This document shows positions 20,833 through 29,359 of a stretch of DNA of 64,000 nt, one piece after another. The stretch comes from Marmoricola sp. URHB0036 (lineage in GTDB: Bacteria; Actinomycetota; Actinomycetes; Propionibacteriales; Nocardioidaceae), in assembly GCF_000426045.1 (NCBI RefSeq), contig NZ_AUEP01000015.1:58721-122720 (forward strand). Direction: 5' to 3'. The position numbers and the translations under genes are program-made. A model generated the notes under the pieces. That model worked only from the letters and a program-made list of their open reading frames with translations, made no database searches and was not told the DNA's origin. How positions within the stretch are numbered: position 1 is the stretch's first letter; each line of letters starts with the position of its first letter.

Positions 20833-21498
20833 GTGCGCCGCGCTCTCCTCGTTGCGGTCCTCCTCCTGCTGACCGGATGTGGTGGGCAGGCGCCGCAGAC
20901 GGCACCCACGCCCGAGCCTTCCGCTCCTCCTTCGTCGCCGTGCCCCACGCTGGTGCTCGCCTTCCGCGGTCAGGGCCAGTCGACCCGCGGCTTCCACGGC
21001 GGCGGCCGGGAGGCGGGCCAGGTGGCGGAGCGGCTGGGTGCCCGGGTCGTCGGTGTGCGCTTCCCCTCCAGCGCTGACTCTTCGTACGACGCGGACGTGG
21101 CGGCCGGCGTGCGGATGGCAAGCCGGCTGATCCGCTCGGCCTGCGGGCGGGTGGTGCTGGTCGGCTACAGCCAGGGTGCCGAGGTCGCCCACCGGGTCGT
21201 CTTGGCCCACCCGCGACGGGTCGCGCTGGCCGTGCTGATGGGCGACCCGCTCCGCGACCCTGCCGATCAGGTGCACACCCTGGCCCTCGGCACCGGCCCG
21301 TTGAGCGGCCGGGGCAACGGTGGTCCGTACGCCCGGTTCCCGGCCGGCGTACGCCCCCGGGTGCTGGAGGTCTGCGCGCCCGGCGACGACGTCTGCAACG
21401 CCCCGCCGACCGGCCGGTTGGGACCGCCGTCGGCGACCCACCGCACGGCGTACCAAGGTGACGGGGCGGTCCGGCGCATCGTCGGCGCCGCCTCGTAG
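20833..21498 (+). CDS. Cutinase-like secreted lipoprotein
   Basis: 221-aa serine hydrolase. The signal peptide RRALLVAVLLLLTGC ends in an LTGC lipobox, so the mature protein is predicted to be lipid-anchored outside the membrane. The nucleophile motif GYSQG (about 115) is that of the cutinase family; GDDVC (about 187) supplies the acid, and a His in ATHR or similar could complete the triad. A Cys pair at about 36 and 107 fits the family disulfide. It starts one base after the topA stop. Confidence 0.82.
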   Translation: MRRALLVAVLLLLTGCGGQAPQTAPTPEPSAPPSSPCPTLVLAFRGQGQSTRGFHGGGREAGQVAERLGARVVGVRFPSSADSSYDADVAAGVRMASRLIRSACGRVVLVGYSQGAEVAHRVVLAHPRRVALAVLMGDPLRDPADQVHTLALGTGPLSGRGNGGPYARFPAGVRPRVLEVCAPGDDVCNAPPTGRLGPPSATHRTAYQGDGAVRRIVGAAS

Positions 21499-21507
21499 GC
21501 TCGCCTC

Positions 21508-22146
21508 GTGCGCGACTTCCCAGGCTTCTACTCCGAGAGCGGATTGTTCGTCTGCTTCGAGGGTGGCGAGGGCGCCGGCAAGTCGACCCAGGCGCGCCGG
21601 CTCGGCGACCGGCTGCGCGAGGACGGTCATGTCGTGGTGCTGACGCGCGAGCCGGGAGACACCCCGGTGGGCGCCGAGATGCGCCGGATCGTGCTCGACC
21701 CCGCGACCGGCGAGCTGGCCGACCGCACCGAGGCGCTGCTCTACGCCGCCGACAAGGCCGAGCACATCCATGCCGTGGTCAGGCCGGCGCTGGAGCGGGG
21801 CGAGGTGGTGATCACCGACCGCTACGTCGACTCCACGCTCGCCTACCAGGGAGCGGGTCGCGCCCTCGACGTCGACGAGCTCGAGTGGGTGGCGCGCTGG
21901 GCGACCGAGGACCTGCGTCCGCACCTCACCGTGCTGCTCGACCTGGAGCCGAGCACCGGCCTGACCAGGTTCGAGGAGCGCGACCGCATCGAGGGTGAGT
22001 CCCTGGAGTTCCACCAACGGGTGCGCGAGGCGTTCCTCGGCCTGGCCGCGGCCGACCCCGACCACTACCTGGTGCTCGACGCCCGTGACGACGTGGAGAA
22101 GATCGCGATTGCCGTGCTCGACCGGGTGCGAGGGTTGCTCTCATGA
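21508..22146 (+). CDS. tmk: Thymidylate kinase
   Basis: 212-aa dTMP kinase making dTDP for DNA synthesis. P-loop FEGGEGAGKSTQARRL (about 12-27), the dTMP-binding DRYVDSTLAYQGAGR (about 92-106) and LID region RDRIEGE are all present. It starts at GTG 21508, six bases after TAGGCT (21496-21501), a leaderless pattern. It is followed by holB, the usual tmk-holB pairing. Confidence 0.95.
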   Translation: MRDFPGFYSESGLFVCFEGGEGAGKSTQARRLGDRLREDGHVVVLTREPGDTPVGAEMRRIVLDPATGELADRTEALLYAADKAEHIHAVVRPALERGEVVITDRYVDSTLAYQGAGRALDVDELEWVARWATEDLRPHLTVLLDLEPSTGLTRFEERDRIEGESLEFHQRVREAFLGLAAADPDHYLVLDARDDVEKIAIAVLDRVRGLLS

Positions 22147-22210
22147 CCTCACCCCACGCCGTTCTTCTCCCCCGCTTCGCTCCTCCGAACAACGCCGCGG
22201 GGACCCCGAA

Positions 22211-23347
22211 ATGACGGTCTGGGACAGCCTCGTCGGGCAGGGGCAGGTGATCGCGCGGCTCCAGCGTGCCGTGGCGGGGGAGATGACCCACGCCTGGCTG
22301 TTCACCGGTCCTCCGGGTTCCGGTCGCTCCAACACCGCGGTCGCCTTCGCGGCCGCGCTCCAGTGCGAGCAGGGCGGCTGCGGCCAGTGCCACTCCTGCC
22401 ACGAGGTCGCGGTCGGCTCCCACCCCGACGTCCGCGTCACCCGCACCGAGAAGCTCTCGATCGGTGTCGACGAGGTGCGCGAGCTGGTGCGGGCCTCGGC
22501 GTTGGCTCCCGTCGGGCGCCGCTGGCAGATCATGGTGGTCGAGGACGCCGACCGGCTCACCGACCAGGCCGCCAACGCCCTGCTCAAGGCGATCGAGGAG
22601 CCCACCGAGCGCACCGTCTGGCTGCTGTGCGCGCCGACCGTCGAGGACGTGCTGCCGACGATCCGGTCCCGCACCCGTCTCGTGGTGCTCTCGACTCCCT
22701 CCGTCGACGACGTCACCGACTTCCTGGTGCGGAGCGAGGGACTCGGAGTCGAGACCGCGTCGTACGCCGCCCGCGCCAGCCAGGGCCACATCGGCCGGGC
22801 TCGCGCGCTGGCCCGCGACGAGGACACCCGTCGCCGGCGGCGCGAGGTGGTCGCGATACCCGGTCGGCTCTCCTCGCTGGGCGCCTGCATGGCGTCGGCG
22901 GCGGACCTGCACGACCTCGCCAAGGAGGAGGCCGACGCGCTCACCAGTGACCACGACCAGCGCGAGAAGTCCGACCTCGACCGTGCCTACGGTGTCGTCG
23001 AGCGGGGTCGCCGACCGCGCGAGTACGCCCCGGCCCTGCGCGACCTCGAGAAGTCCCAGAAGACGCGGGCCAAGCGGCGCCACCTCGACGTCGTCGACCG
23101 CGGCCTGATGGACCTGGTGTCGGTCTACCGCGACGTGCTCACCGTGCAGCTCGGCACCGGCGTCGACCTGGTCAACGAGGAGGTGCGCGGCGACGTGGTC
23201 GCGCTGGCCAACGCCTCCTCGGCCGAGCAGAGCCTGCGCCGGATCGAGGCGGTGTTCGAGGCGCGCGAGCAGATGCTCGAGTTCAACGTGCCGCCCCTGC
23301 TGGCGCTCGAGTCGATGATGGTGGGGCTGCAGATCGTCCGCGACTGA
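22211..23347 (+). CDS. holB: DNA polymerase III subunit delta prime
   Basis: 378-aa clamp-loader subunit. The P-loop is of the non-hydrolysing type, GPPGSGRSNTAVAFA (Arg for Lys, about 34), as expected for delta prime. The zinc module is CEQGGCGQCHSC (about 55-66). Sensor-type sequences NALLKAIEEP and TIRSRTR follow. The open frame extends upstream inside tmk, but ATG 22211 matches the family start (TVWDSLVGQ). Confidence 0.94.
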   Translation: MTVWDSLVGQGQVIARLQRAVAGEMTHAWLFTGPPGSGRSNTAVAFAAALQCEQGGCGQCHSCHEVAVGSHPDVRVTRTEKLSIGVDEVRELVRASALAPVGRRWQIMVVEDADRLTDQAANALLKAIEEPTERTVWLLCAPTVEDVLPTIRSRTRLVVLSTPSVDDVTDFLVRSEGLGVETASYAARASQGHIGRARALARDEDTRRRRREVVAIPGRLSSLGACMASAADLHDLAKEEADALTSDHDQREKSDLDRAYGVVERGRRPREYAPALRDLEKSQKTRAKRRHLDVVDRGLMDLVSVYRDVLTVQLGTGVDLVNEEVRGDVVALANASSAEQSLRRIEAVFEAREQMLEFNVPPLLALESMMVGLQIVRD

Positions 23348-23391
23348 CTCGAACCGCCAGATCTCGACCGATATCCGCCTACCCTTGCCGC

Positions 23392-24993
23392 ATGACTTCC
23401 CCGTCCGCGCCTCCGCCTGCGCCGCCGCGCAGGAGCACGACGCGGATCGTGGCCGCGGTGGCGCTGGTGCTGGTCGTCGTCCTGGTCGGCGGTGGGCTCG
23501 CGGCCTGGGCCACGTTGGGTGCCGACAGTGGCGGCAGTGACGATGCTCCTCTCGCGACGCCGCCCAAACCGAGCTCGACGGTCGCGGCTCCGTCGTACCC
23601 CTCCGAGCTAGCCAAGTTCTACACGCAGAAGCTCGACTGGAAGAACTGCGACTCCGACCAGTGCACGCACCTGACGGTGCCGCTCGACTACGCCCATCCC
23701 CACGGCCGGACCATCGAGCTGGCCGTGCTGCGCGCGCCCGCCACCCGTCGGGGCGAGCGGGTCGGCCAGCTCGTCGTCGATCCCGGCGGACCGGGCGGCT
23801 CCGCGGTCGACTACGCCTCGTCGGGCGCGTTCACCTTCGGCGGTCCGCTGACCCGCTACTTCGACATCGTCGGCATGGACCCCCGCGGCGTCGGCAGGAG
23901 TACGCCGCTGGAGTGTGGCGACACCGAGCAGGTCGACGAGTTCGTCGGCGTCGACCCCGACCCGGACACTCCTGCCGAGGTGAAGGACTTCGACCGCGTC
24001 AACCGTGAGTTCGGCCAGCGCTGCCTGACCAGGGACGCCGGGCTGACCCGGCACATGTCCACCATCGAGGCCGCCAAGGACATGGACATCCTCCGCGCGG
24101 CTCTCGGTGAGCGGCAGCTGGACTACCTCGGTGCGTCGTACGGCACCCTGCTCGGCGCGACCTACGCCGACCTCTTCCCCCACAACATCCGCCGGATGGT
24201 CCTCGACGGCGCCCTCGACCCGACGCTGACCAACGAACAGCTCAACCTCGGCCAGTCCCGCGGCTTCGAGACCGCGCTGACGGCGTACGTCCAGTACTGC
24301 GTCGACCGCGGCGACTGCGTGCTCGGCGACGACGTCGACGCGGCCAAGCAGCACATCCGTCAGCTGCTCGACAGCCTCGACAGCAAGCCGCTCCCGACGA
24401 GCAGCGGTCGTCCGCTGACCGAGAGCCTGGGCCGGTTCGGCGTCGTACTGCCGCTGTATGTGAAGACGCTCTGGCCCATCCTCAGCATCGCCCTGTCGCA
24501 GGCGATCGAGGACGGTCGTGGCGACCAGCTGCTCGCGCTCGCCGACCAGTACACCGCCCGCGGGCCCGAGGGCTACAACTCCAACGAGTTCACGGCGTAC
24601 TGGGCGGTCAGCTGCCTCGACTACCCAGACAGCGTCCCGGGCGCCCAGATGCCGAGCAAGTTCAAGGAGTTCGACGACGCGTCGCCCACCTTCGGCCGGC
24701 TGTTCGTCTACGACCTCGCCAAGTGCGCGGACTGGCCGGTCAAGAGCACCCACAAGCCCGCGCCGATCCATGCTCCCGGCGCGCCGCCGATCGTGGTCAT
24801 CGGTACGACGCGCGACCCCGCCACGCCGTACATCTGGGCGAAGGCACTCGCCTCCCAGCTCGACTCCGGCCGCCTGATCTCCCGCGACGGCGACGGCCAC
24901 ACCGGCTACCACCAGGGCAACCAGTGCGTCGACGACGCCGTCCAGCACTACCTGGTCGGTGGCACGGTGCCGCAGGACAACCTGTCCTGCTGA
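23392..24993 (+). CDS. Secreted/anchored tripeptidyl-aminopeptidase-like alpha/beta hydrolase
   Basis: 533-aa TAP-family hydrolase. An N-terminal hydrophobic helix (about 18-40) after a Pro-rich cytoplasmic stretch exports or anchors it. The oxyanion part DPGGPGGSAVD (about 128), nucleophile GASYG (about 245), acidic residue in TTRDPATPY (about 478) and His in GDGHTGYH (about 502) form the expected triad, and the C-terminal TAP cap ends in paired Cys. Probably a peptidase of the cell surface. It starts at ATG 23392, six bases after TACCCT (leaderless). Confidence 0.9.
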   Translation: MTSPSAPPPAPPRRSTTRIVAAVALVLVVVLVGGGLAAWATLGADSGGSDDAPLATPPKPSSTVAAPSYPSELAKFYTQKLDWKNCDSDQCTHLTVPLDYAHPHGRTIELAVLRAPATRRGERVGQLVVDPGGPGGSAVDYASSGAFTFGGPLTRYFDIVGMDPRGVGRSTPLECGDTEQVDEFVGVDPDPDTPAEVKDFDRVNREFGQRCLTRDAGLTRHMSTIEAAKDMDILRAALGERQLDYLGASYGTLLGATYADLFPHNIRRMVLDGALDPTLTNEQLNLGQSRGFETALTAYVQYCVDRGDCVLGDDVDAAKQHIRQLLDSLDSKPLPTSSGRPLTESLGRFGVVLPLYVKTLWPILSIALSQAIEDGRGDQLLALADQYTARGPEGYNSNEFTAYWAVSCLDYPDSVPGAQMPSKFKEFDDASPTFGRLFVYDLAKCADWPVKSTHKPAPIHAPGAPPIVVIGTTRDPATPYIWAKALASQLDSGRLISRDGDGHTGYHQGNQCVDDAVQHYLVGGTVPQDNLSC

Positions 24994-24995
24994 GG

Positions 24996-25016
24996 GCCCT
25001 CCCCGGTTTGGAGGGC
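24996..25016 (+). terminator. Hairpin terminator before tRNA-Thr
   Basis: GCCCTCC (24996-25002) pairs with GGAGGGC (25010-25016) with a 7-nt loop, just past the peptidase stop. Confidence 0.55.
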
Positions 25017-25032
25017 GCGCCCCCTGCGCCCC

Positions 25033-25038
25033 TATACT
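25033..25038 (+). promoter_or_regulatory. Probable -10 box of tRNA-Thr
   Basis: TATACT lies 36 bases before the mature tRNA 5' end; no clear -35 is visible. Confidence 0.45.
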
Positions 25039-25073
25039 CGTCCGGCGTGCCCGGCTGCCAGGCCGGGTGCTGC

Positions 25074-25146
25074 GCCGCCTTAGCTCAGTCGGTAGAGCGT
25101 CTCACTCGTAATGAGAAGGTCGTCGGTTCGATTCCGACAGGCGGCT
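25074..25146 (+). tRNA. tRNA-Thr (anticodon CGT)
   Basis: Cloverleaf: acceptor GCCGCCT pairs with AGGCGGC, anticodon arm TCTCA/TGAGA around CTCGTAA (anticodon CGT), and T arm GTCGG-TTCGATT-CCGAC. The discriminator is T and CCA is not encoded. Gene-poor, lower-GC accessory DNA begins directly after it, so it is the likely integration site of the island. No second copy of its 3' end is visible in this window. Confidence 0.95.
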
Positions 25147-25156
25147 CCCAGTAGGC

Positions 25157-25186
25157 CTCTGACCTGCGGAAACGCAGAGGGGGCTT
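25157..25186 (+). terminator. Hairpin after tRNA-Thr
   Basis: CTGCG-GAAA-CGCAG stem with a GNRA loop, followed by AGGGGGCTTTCG. A plausible tRNA terminator. Confidence 0.45.
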
Positions 25187-25216
25187 TCGTGTGCGGAGCC
25201 AGCAGCGGCCGGCTCT

Positions 25217-25238
25217 CAACAAACTCCCAACAAACCCC
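25217..25238 (+). repeat. Tandem 11-bp repeat, possible integrase arm sites
   Basis: CAACAAACTCC is followed directly by CAACAAACCCC. Tandem short repeats just downstream of a tRNA integration site resemble the arm-type sites bound by tyrosine integrases. No intact integrase gene is adjacent. Confidence 0.4.
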
Positions 25239-25691
25239 GGCGGAGTTCTGCCGTGTGCGCCGGCACGGCATTACGTCTCGGCAGGTCAACTGCACGGAGC
25301 AGGCGACCGCGAAGGTTGCCTCCCCCGGGCATGGGTTGTCCACGGAGGCTGCGGCTGCCGACGGACTGATCTGTGAACCAACTCGGGCGGTGGGCCAGCA
25401 TGCCGACTCGGACGGTGCCTGTGGCGTTCCAGAGCCTCCGCGGTTCACGTCCCGCGTGGCGCGGTGCAAGCCAGTCCGGGCAGCCGCAGTCGCGCCTCCG
25501 AGACAGCTCGTGTGTCCGGTCACGAGACTGTCGCGCTGGCCTTGGGGGTAGCCCACCCCGCCCAGAGTGACGCGGTTGAATCGTCGGGGCAGCAGGCTAT
25601 GAGCCCACTCGCTGGAGGAGCCTTCATTCAGGCCTATTCTTGGGCACACCAGCCCAGGGTGTAACCAGCTAGACGATCCGGAACGCGTCCC

Positions 25692-28600
25692 TTGCCCGAG
25701 CAGAGCAGCGATACCCGATCCGAGGGACCCGGTGATCGGGACGCCCTTCCGCTAAGCTCGCGAGCGCCCGCATCGGGACCCGGGACCAATCGCGGGCTCT
25801 GGACCGCTCAGCGCGAGGAGCTCCACGATGCGCTGGCGTCGCAGAACACCACGTGCGCCCAGCTGTATCGGGAAGCCGTTGACGCCCTCGGTTCACCTGA
25901 CCTCAACATCGGCAAGTTGGTCGTCGCTGGCCATGCAGTCCGTGAACTCGTCAACCTACTCCCGGGCGTGCTTGGCGACGTGGACCTTCCCGAGAGGGTC
26001 CGCGATTCCGAACTCCGCGACGAGCTCGTGGCATCGTGGAGCGAGTATCAGGCTGATACCGCTGCTGGGCGTGCCGCGCCGGGCCTGATACCTGCCAAGG
26101 TCGCGAACGCGCTAAACGTCTGGGTTCAGGCGCAAAACCAGATCACGGAGAACTCCCAGGCACGTCGAGCGGCGCTGGTCCTAGGCACGATCGACGCGTC
26201 CGATGACAGCAGCGTTAGGGTGGTCGTCGGCGCGGTGGGAATTTTTGAGCACCTCCGCCATCCGACCGCGGAGGATTCCGAGTCATCGATGGACCGTGCC
26301 GCGTATCAGGATGCTCTGAGCATCATCGAGAATGCGATCACCAGCCGCATCCTCGGTTTCTTCGCCGTGAAGGAGAAACTTCAGGGCGTGGTTGACTCCG
26401 CGAATGTCCAGACCGAAGACGGCACCTGGAGAACACCCGCGGAGACTGACGTGTCAACGACACTCGCACGCATAGGCGGCCTTCAACACCGCAGGATCTT
26501 TTACGACCAGCTTGGCAACCCGGAGTGGATTGGATCGCTGGACCGTTTTGCAGCACTCGAGCCACCGAAGCGGCTCGATGCCGACGGCGGCCAACAGTGG
26601 CAACCATGGCCGGCTGGGGACTACCTGGTGCGAATGGCTGAGCACCGGCCCCTGGAGGTTCGGCAGATCTTGCTCCGGGTCATCGATGAAGAAACGGTAT
26701 GGCGCACAAAGGTCCGGCTACTCGAGGCAGCCCTTCGGATGCCGGTCGCGGAATCGAGGGCCATGGCATCAGCCATCCAGGCGCACCTGACCGGCGAGCT
26801 CGACCCCTATGTCGCCCTTGACGTCGTGACCTTCATCGAACAGCTATCGCAAGCCGGAGAGACGCAGTCTGCAATGCGCCTCGCCCAAACGCTGCTGCGC
26901 CCCCGCCTCTCACCCAACGCGGGGGACGCCGGGCGCCGGCGTGTAGTAGCCGGAATAGATTCATATTGGTACGCAGAGGCCCTAAGACGCGTGACGTCCG
27001 CACTCAGTGCCGACTCACGCCTCCTCGGCACGGTGTACGCATGGCTGCGCGAGGAGCAGCGGCTCAGTGATTCCTGGGACCCAGAAAGGGACTGGGACGC
27101 GAGCCACATCTGGCGGCCCTCGATCAGCGACCACGAACAGAACTATCGACACCACGACATCGCAGATGCGCTAGTTGATGCTCTCAGGGACATCGCGATC
27201 AGTCAGGTGGAATCCGGAGTAGGCCTTGAGCGGGTTATGAGGACACTCGAACGCGACAGGATGCCGATCGCGATGAGAATTGCTGTGTTTGCACTGTCCG
27301 CGCAGGACGGCCAACAAAGCGACGCGCTACAGGTAGCAAAAGAACGCGTGCTCGACCGAGACCTACTCCACCACCGGTGGTTCTTCCGTGAGTACACCCA
27401 GCTCGCCGCCGCGACTCTGCCGCGCCTCAACGAGGCCGACTACGGTCGATGGGAAGCACTTGTGGATGAAGGTCCCCAGGTCAGCGAGCAACGCCGTCAG
27501 CGGATTGTGGAGCACCGGGCAGAAGGACAGACCGAGGACGACGCCTTCGCCGAGTACGCCACGATGCGGCGACATGAACTCCTTTCGGCCGTCGGAGCGG
27601 ATGCGCTTCGAGGTCGTCTCCTCGACACTCATACCGGACTCGTGGAAGACCTCGGCGAGTACGAGCACGCAGGGTTCCGAAGCTGGCACTCGATATCGGC
27701 CGGCGAAGAGGCTCCGCCGATCGCCGTCGAACTTGCCGACATGCCTGCCAAGGATGTTCTTGCCATCCTCCGCGACTGGGTACCCGACGAGCGGCAGACC
27801 GGGACGAGGGAAGGGCTTGCGGAGTCGCTACAGGAAGCCGCCGAGGCCAGACCAGCTGAGTTCAGCGCTCTGACGCAGGCCTTCGTGCACTTGGACGAGC
27901 CGTACCGGTCCCGCTTCCTGGACGGAATAAGGCAGGCGGCTGAGTCCAACGCGGGGGCCATCGACTGGAGCGCCTACTTGCTTGGCTCCCGAGAACTGCA
28001 AGTCGCCGTCGGGCGCGAGGACGATCGGAATATCTATCCGCTGAGGCAGGTCTGCATCACGATCGAGCGGGCCGTCAACGGGGAGAAGACCCGGCTTCCC
28101 GAACAGTTGCTCGCTGATGCCGCCGCGATAGTCGCGACGTGTATCGACGACCCTGACCCGAGCGATGAGGATGGCTTTGGTAGCGACCACCTGACCAAGG
28201 CTTTCAATGCGATGCGCCCAGTTGCCGCTCACACCTTGATTCGCCTTGCACGGGCAACAAAACTCGCCCAGAGCGAGGAGTTCGACTCCGCACCGGTGAT
28301 CGCTGCTGTCCAGGATACTCTCCAAAGCCGACTCGTTCCCCGCGACCCAAGCCTCGCTGTCGCAGCCGCGTTCGGCGAGGGCCTCAGCCTGATGATGTGG
28401 ATCGACACCGCATGGACTGCCTCCTGGTTGCCAGGCGCCGCCACCACCGACACATGGGGCGACGTCTTCATCACCACCGCCCTGACGACCAACACGACCA
28501 GCACCCAACTGCTGAACGACCTCTGGCCCAGCATCGACACCATCCTCGACCGCACCGCGGGAAACGAGTCAGTTGAGATGGGCTGGCGATCTGACCGACC

Positions 28601-29228
28601 GGTCTGCGATTTCATCGGTGACCACCTAATGACTCTCGCCATGTGGGGCTCGACATCGCCATGGCCAGAACGCACAGAGTCGTACTTCGGGCGCGTGAGC
28701 ACCGAAACGGCTGCAGCCGTGCTCGGGCAAGTGGGCTGGCGTCTGATGAACACAACCGAACCCTCGCGAGAACTCATCCAGCGCGCGGAATCCATCTGGG
28801 ACGCTCGGCAGGCTGCCGTCGACCAAGGCAACGCCGATGCCGGCCAACTCGCCCAGTTCTACTGGTGGGTCCATAGCAACAAGTTCCCCACTACCTGGTG
28901 GCTCCCGCGCCTCGCTCGGGTAACCGAGCAGATTGACTTCGATGGCCGCAGCTTTATTGGAGAGCACATCGAAGAGGCGGCGCAAACCTACCCTGGGGAG
29001 GCCGTGGCCCTCATGACCCAGCTGCTACGAAGCGAAGGAGCCGGGACCCTGGCCCGGCACGGGCTTGTCACCTCGGCTCCCAAGGTGATCGCACTCGGAC
29101 TGCGTTGCGCCGATGAATCAGTCGAACGGGTCTCCCGGGAACTGATGGATCTTCTGGGCGAGCAGGGGATCGTCGATATGGACGAACAGGTGGCAAGGGC
29201 CGCACGGGAAATCGAAGACACGAACTAG
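25692..29228 (+). CDS. Very large protein of unknown function, nuclease-linked
   Basis: 1178-aa protein I do not recognise. It shows no signal peptide, membrane helix, P-loop or zinc motif. The sequence is mostly helix-forming, with many repeated acidic/Leu segments (for example around 560-700 and 880-1000), so a HEAT- or TPR-like solenoid is a reasonable guess. The start is uncertain: TTG 25692 is the first codon in frame and nothing better lies near. The next gene, on the same strand 131 bp on, encodes a nuclease-like protein, so the two may act together. Codon usage is less GC-biased than in the core genes to the left. A defence role is inference. Confidence 0.75.
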   Translation: MPEQSSDTRSEGPGDRDALPLSSRAPASGPGTNRGLWTAQREELHDALASQNTTCAQLYREAVDALGSPDLNIGKLVVAGHAVRELVNLLPGVLGDVDLPERVRDSELRDELVASWSEYQADTAAGRAAPGLIPAKVANALNVWVQAQNQITENSQARRAALVLGTIDASDDSSVRVVVGAVGIFEHLRHPTAEDSESSMDRAAYQDALSIIENAITSRILGFFAVKEKLQGVVDSANVQTEDGTWRTPAETDVSTTLARIGGLQHRRIFYDQLGNPEWIGSLDRFAALEPPKRLDADGGQQWQPWPAGDYLVRMAEHRPLEVRQILLRVIDEETVWRTKVRLLEAALRMPVAESRAMASAIQAHLTGELDPYVALDVVTFIEQLSQAGETQSAMRLAQTLLRPRLSPNAGDAGRRRVVAGIDSYWYAEALRRVTSALSADSRLLGTVYAWLREEQRLSDSWDPERDWDASHIWRPSISDHEQNYRHHDIADALVDALRDIAISQVESGVGLERVMRTLERDRMPIAMRIAVFALSAQDGQQSDALQVAKERVLDRDLLHHRWFFREYTQLAAATLPRLNEADYGRWEALVDEGPQVSEQRRQRIVEHRAEGQTEDDAFAEYATMRRHELLSAVGADALRGRLLDTHTGLVEDLGEYEHAGFRSWHSISAGEEAPPIAVELADMPAKDVLAILRDWVPDERQTGTREGLAESLQEAAEARPAEFSALTQAFVHLDEPYRSRFLDGIRQAAESNAGAIDWSAYLLGSRELQVAVGREDDRNIYPLRQVCITIERAVNGEKTRLPEQLLADAAAIVATCIDDPDPSDEDGFGSDHLTKAFNAMRPVAAHTLIRLARATKLAQSEEFDSAPVIAAVQDTLQSRLVPRDPSLAVAAAFGEGLSLMMWIDTAWTASWLPGAATTDTWGDVFITTALTTNTTSTQLLNDLWPSIDTILDRTAGNESVEMGWRSDRPVCDFIGDHLMTLAMWGSTSPWPERTESYFGRVSTETAAAVLGQVGWRLMNTTEPSRELIQRAESIWDARQAAVDQGNADAGQLAQFYWWVHSNKFPTTWWLPRLARVTEQIDFDGRSFIGEHIEEAAQTYPGEAVALMTQLLRSEGAGTLARHGLVTSAPKVIALGLRCADESVERVSRELMDLLGEQGIVDMDEQVARAAREIEDTN

Positions 29229-29359
29229 ATGGGCCGGCAGGCGCACCTCGGCCACGCACGTGTCCCACACCGCGACCGGAAGCAGTGATCTGTCGGAACA
29301 CTCTTGGACACTCGCTCGCCCGCTTGAACACATCGTCGTGTCGCACGCGACAATCACGC

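Larger units (their letters stand above)
25147..25691. other. Gene-free boundary of the accessory region
   Basis: No convincing gene in 545 bp. Apart from the tandem 11-mer at 25217-25238 I see no further repeat. The open frames on both strands are short, Ser/Arg/Pro-rich and unlike proteins; the minus-strand one runs through the tRNA. Confidence 0.6.

Noticed and set aside
19449..20948. 499-codon minus-strand frame opposite topA
   Set aside because: Shadow frame created by third-position GC; topA motifs are unambiguous on the plus strand.
25080..25649. Minus-strand frame ending in CRNRTDDLLITSETLYRLS
   Set aside because: This is the well-known artefact of translating the opposite strand of a tRNA gene; the rest is composition-driven.
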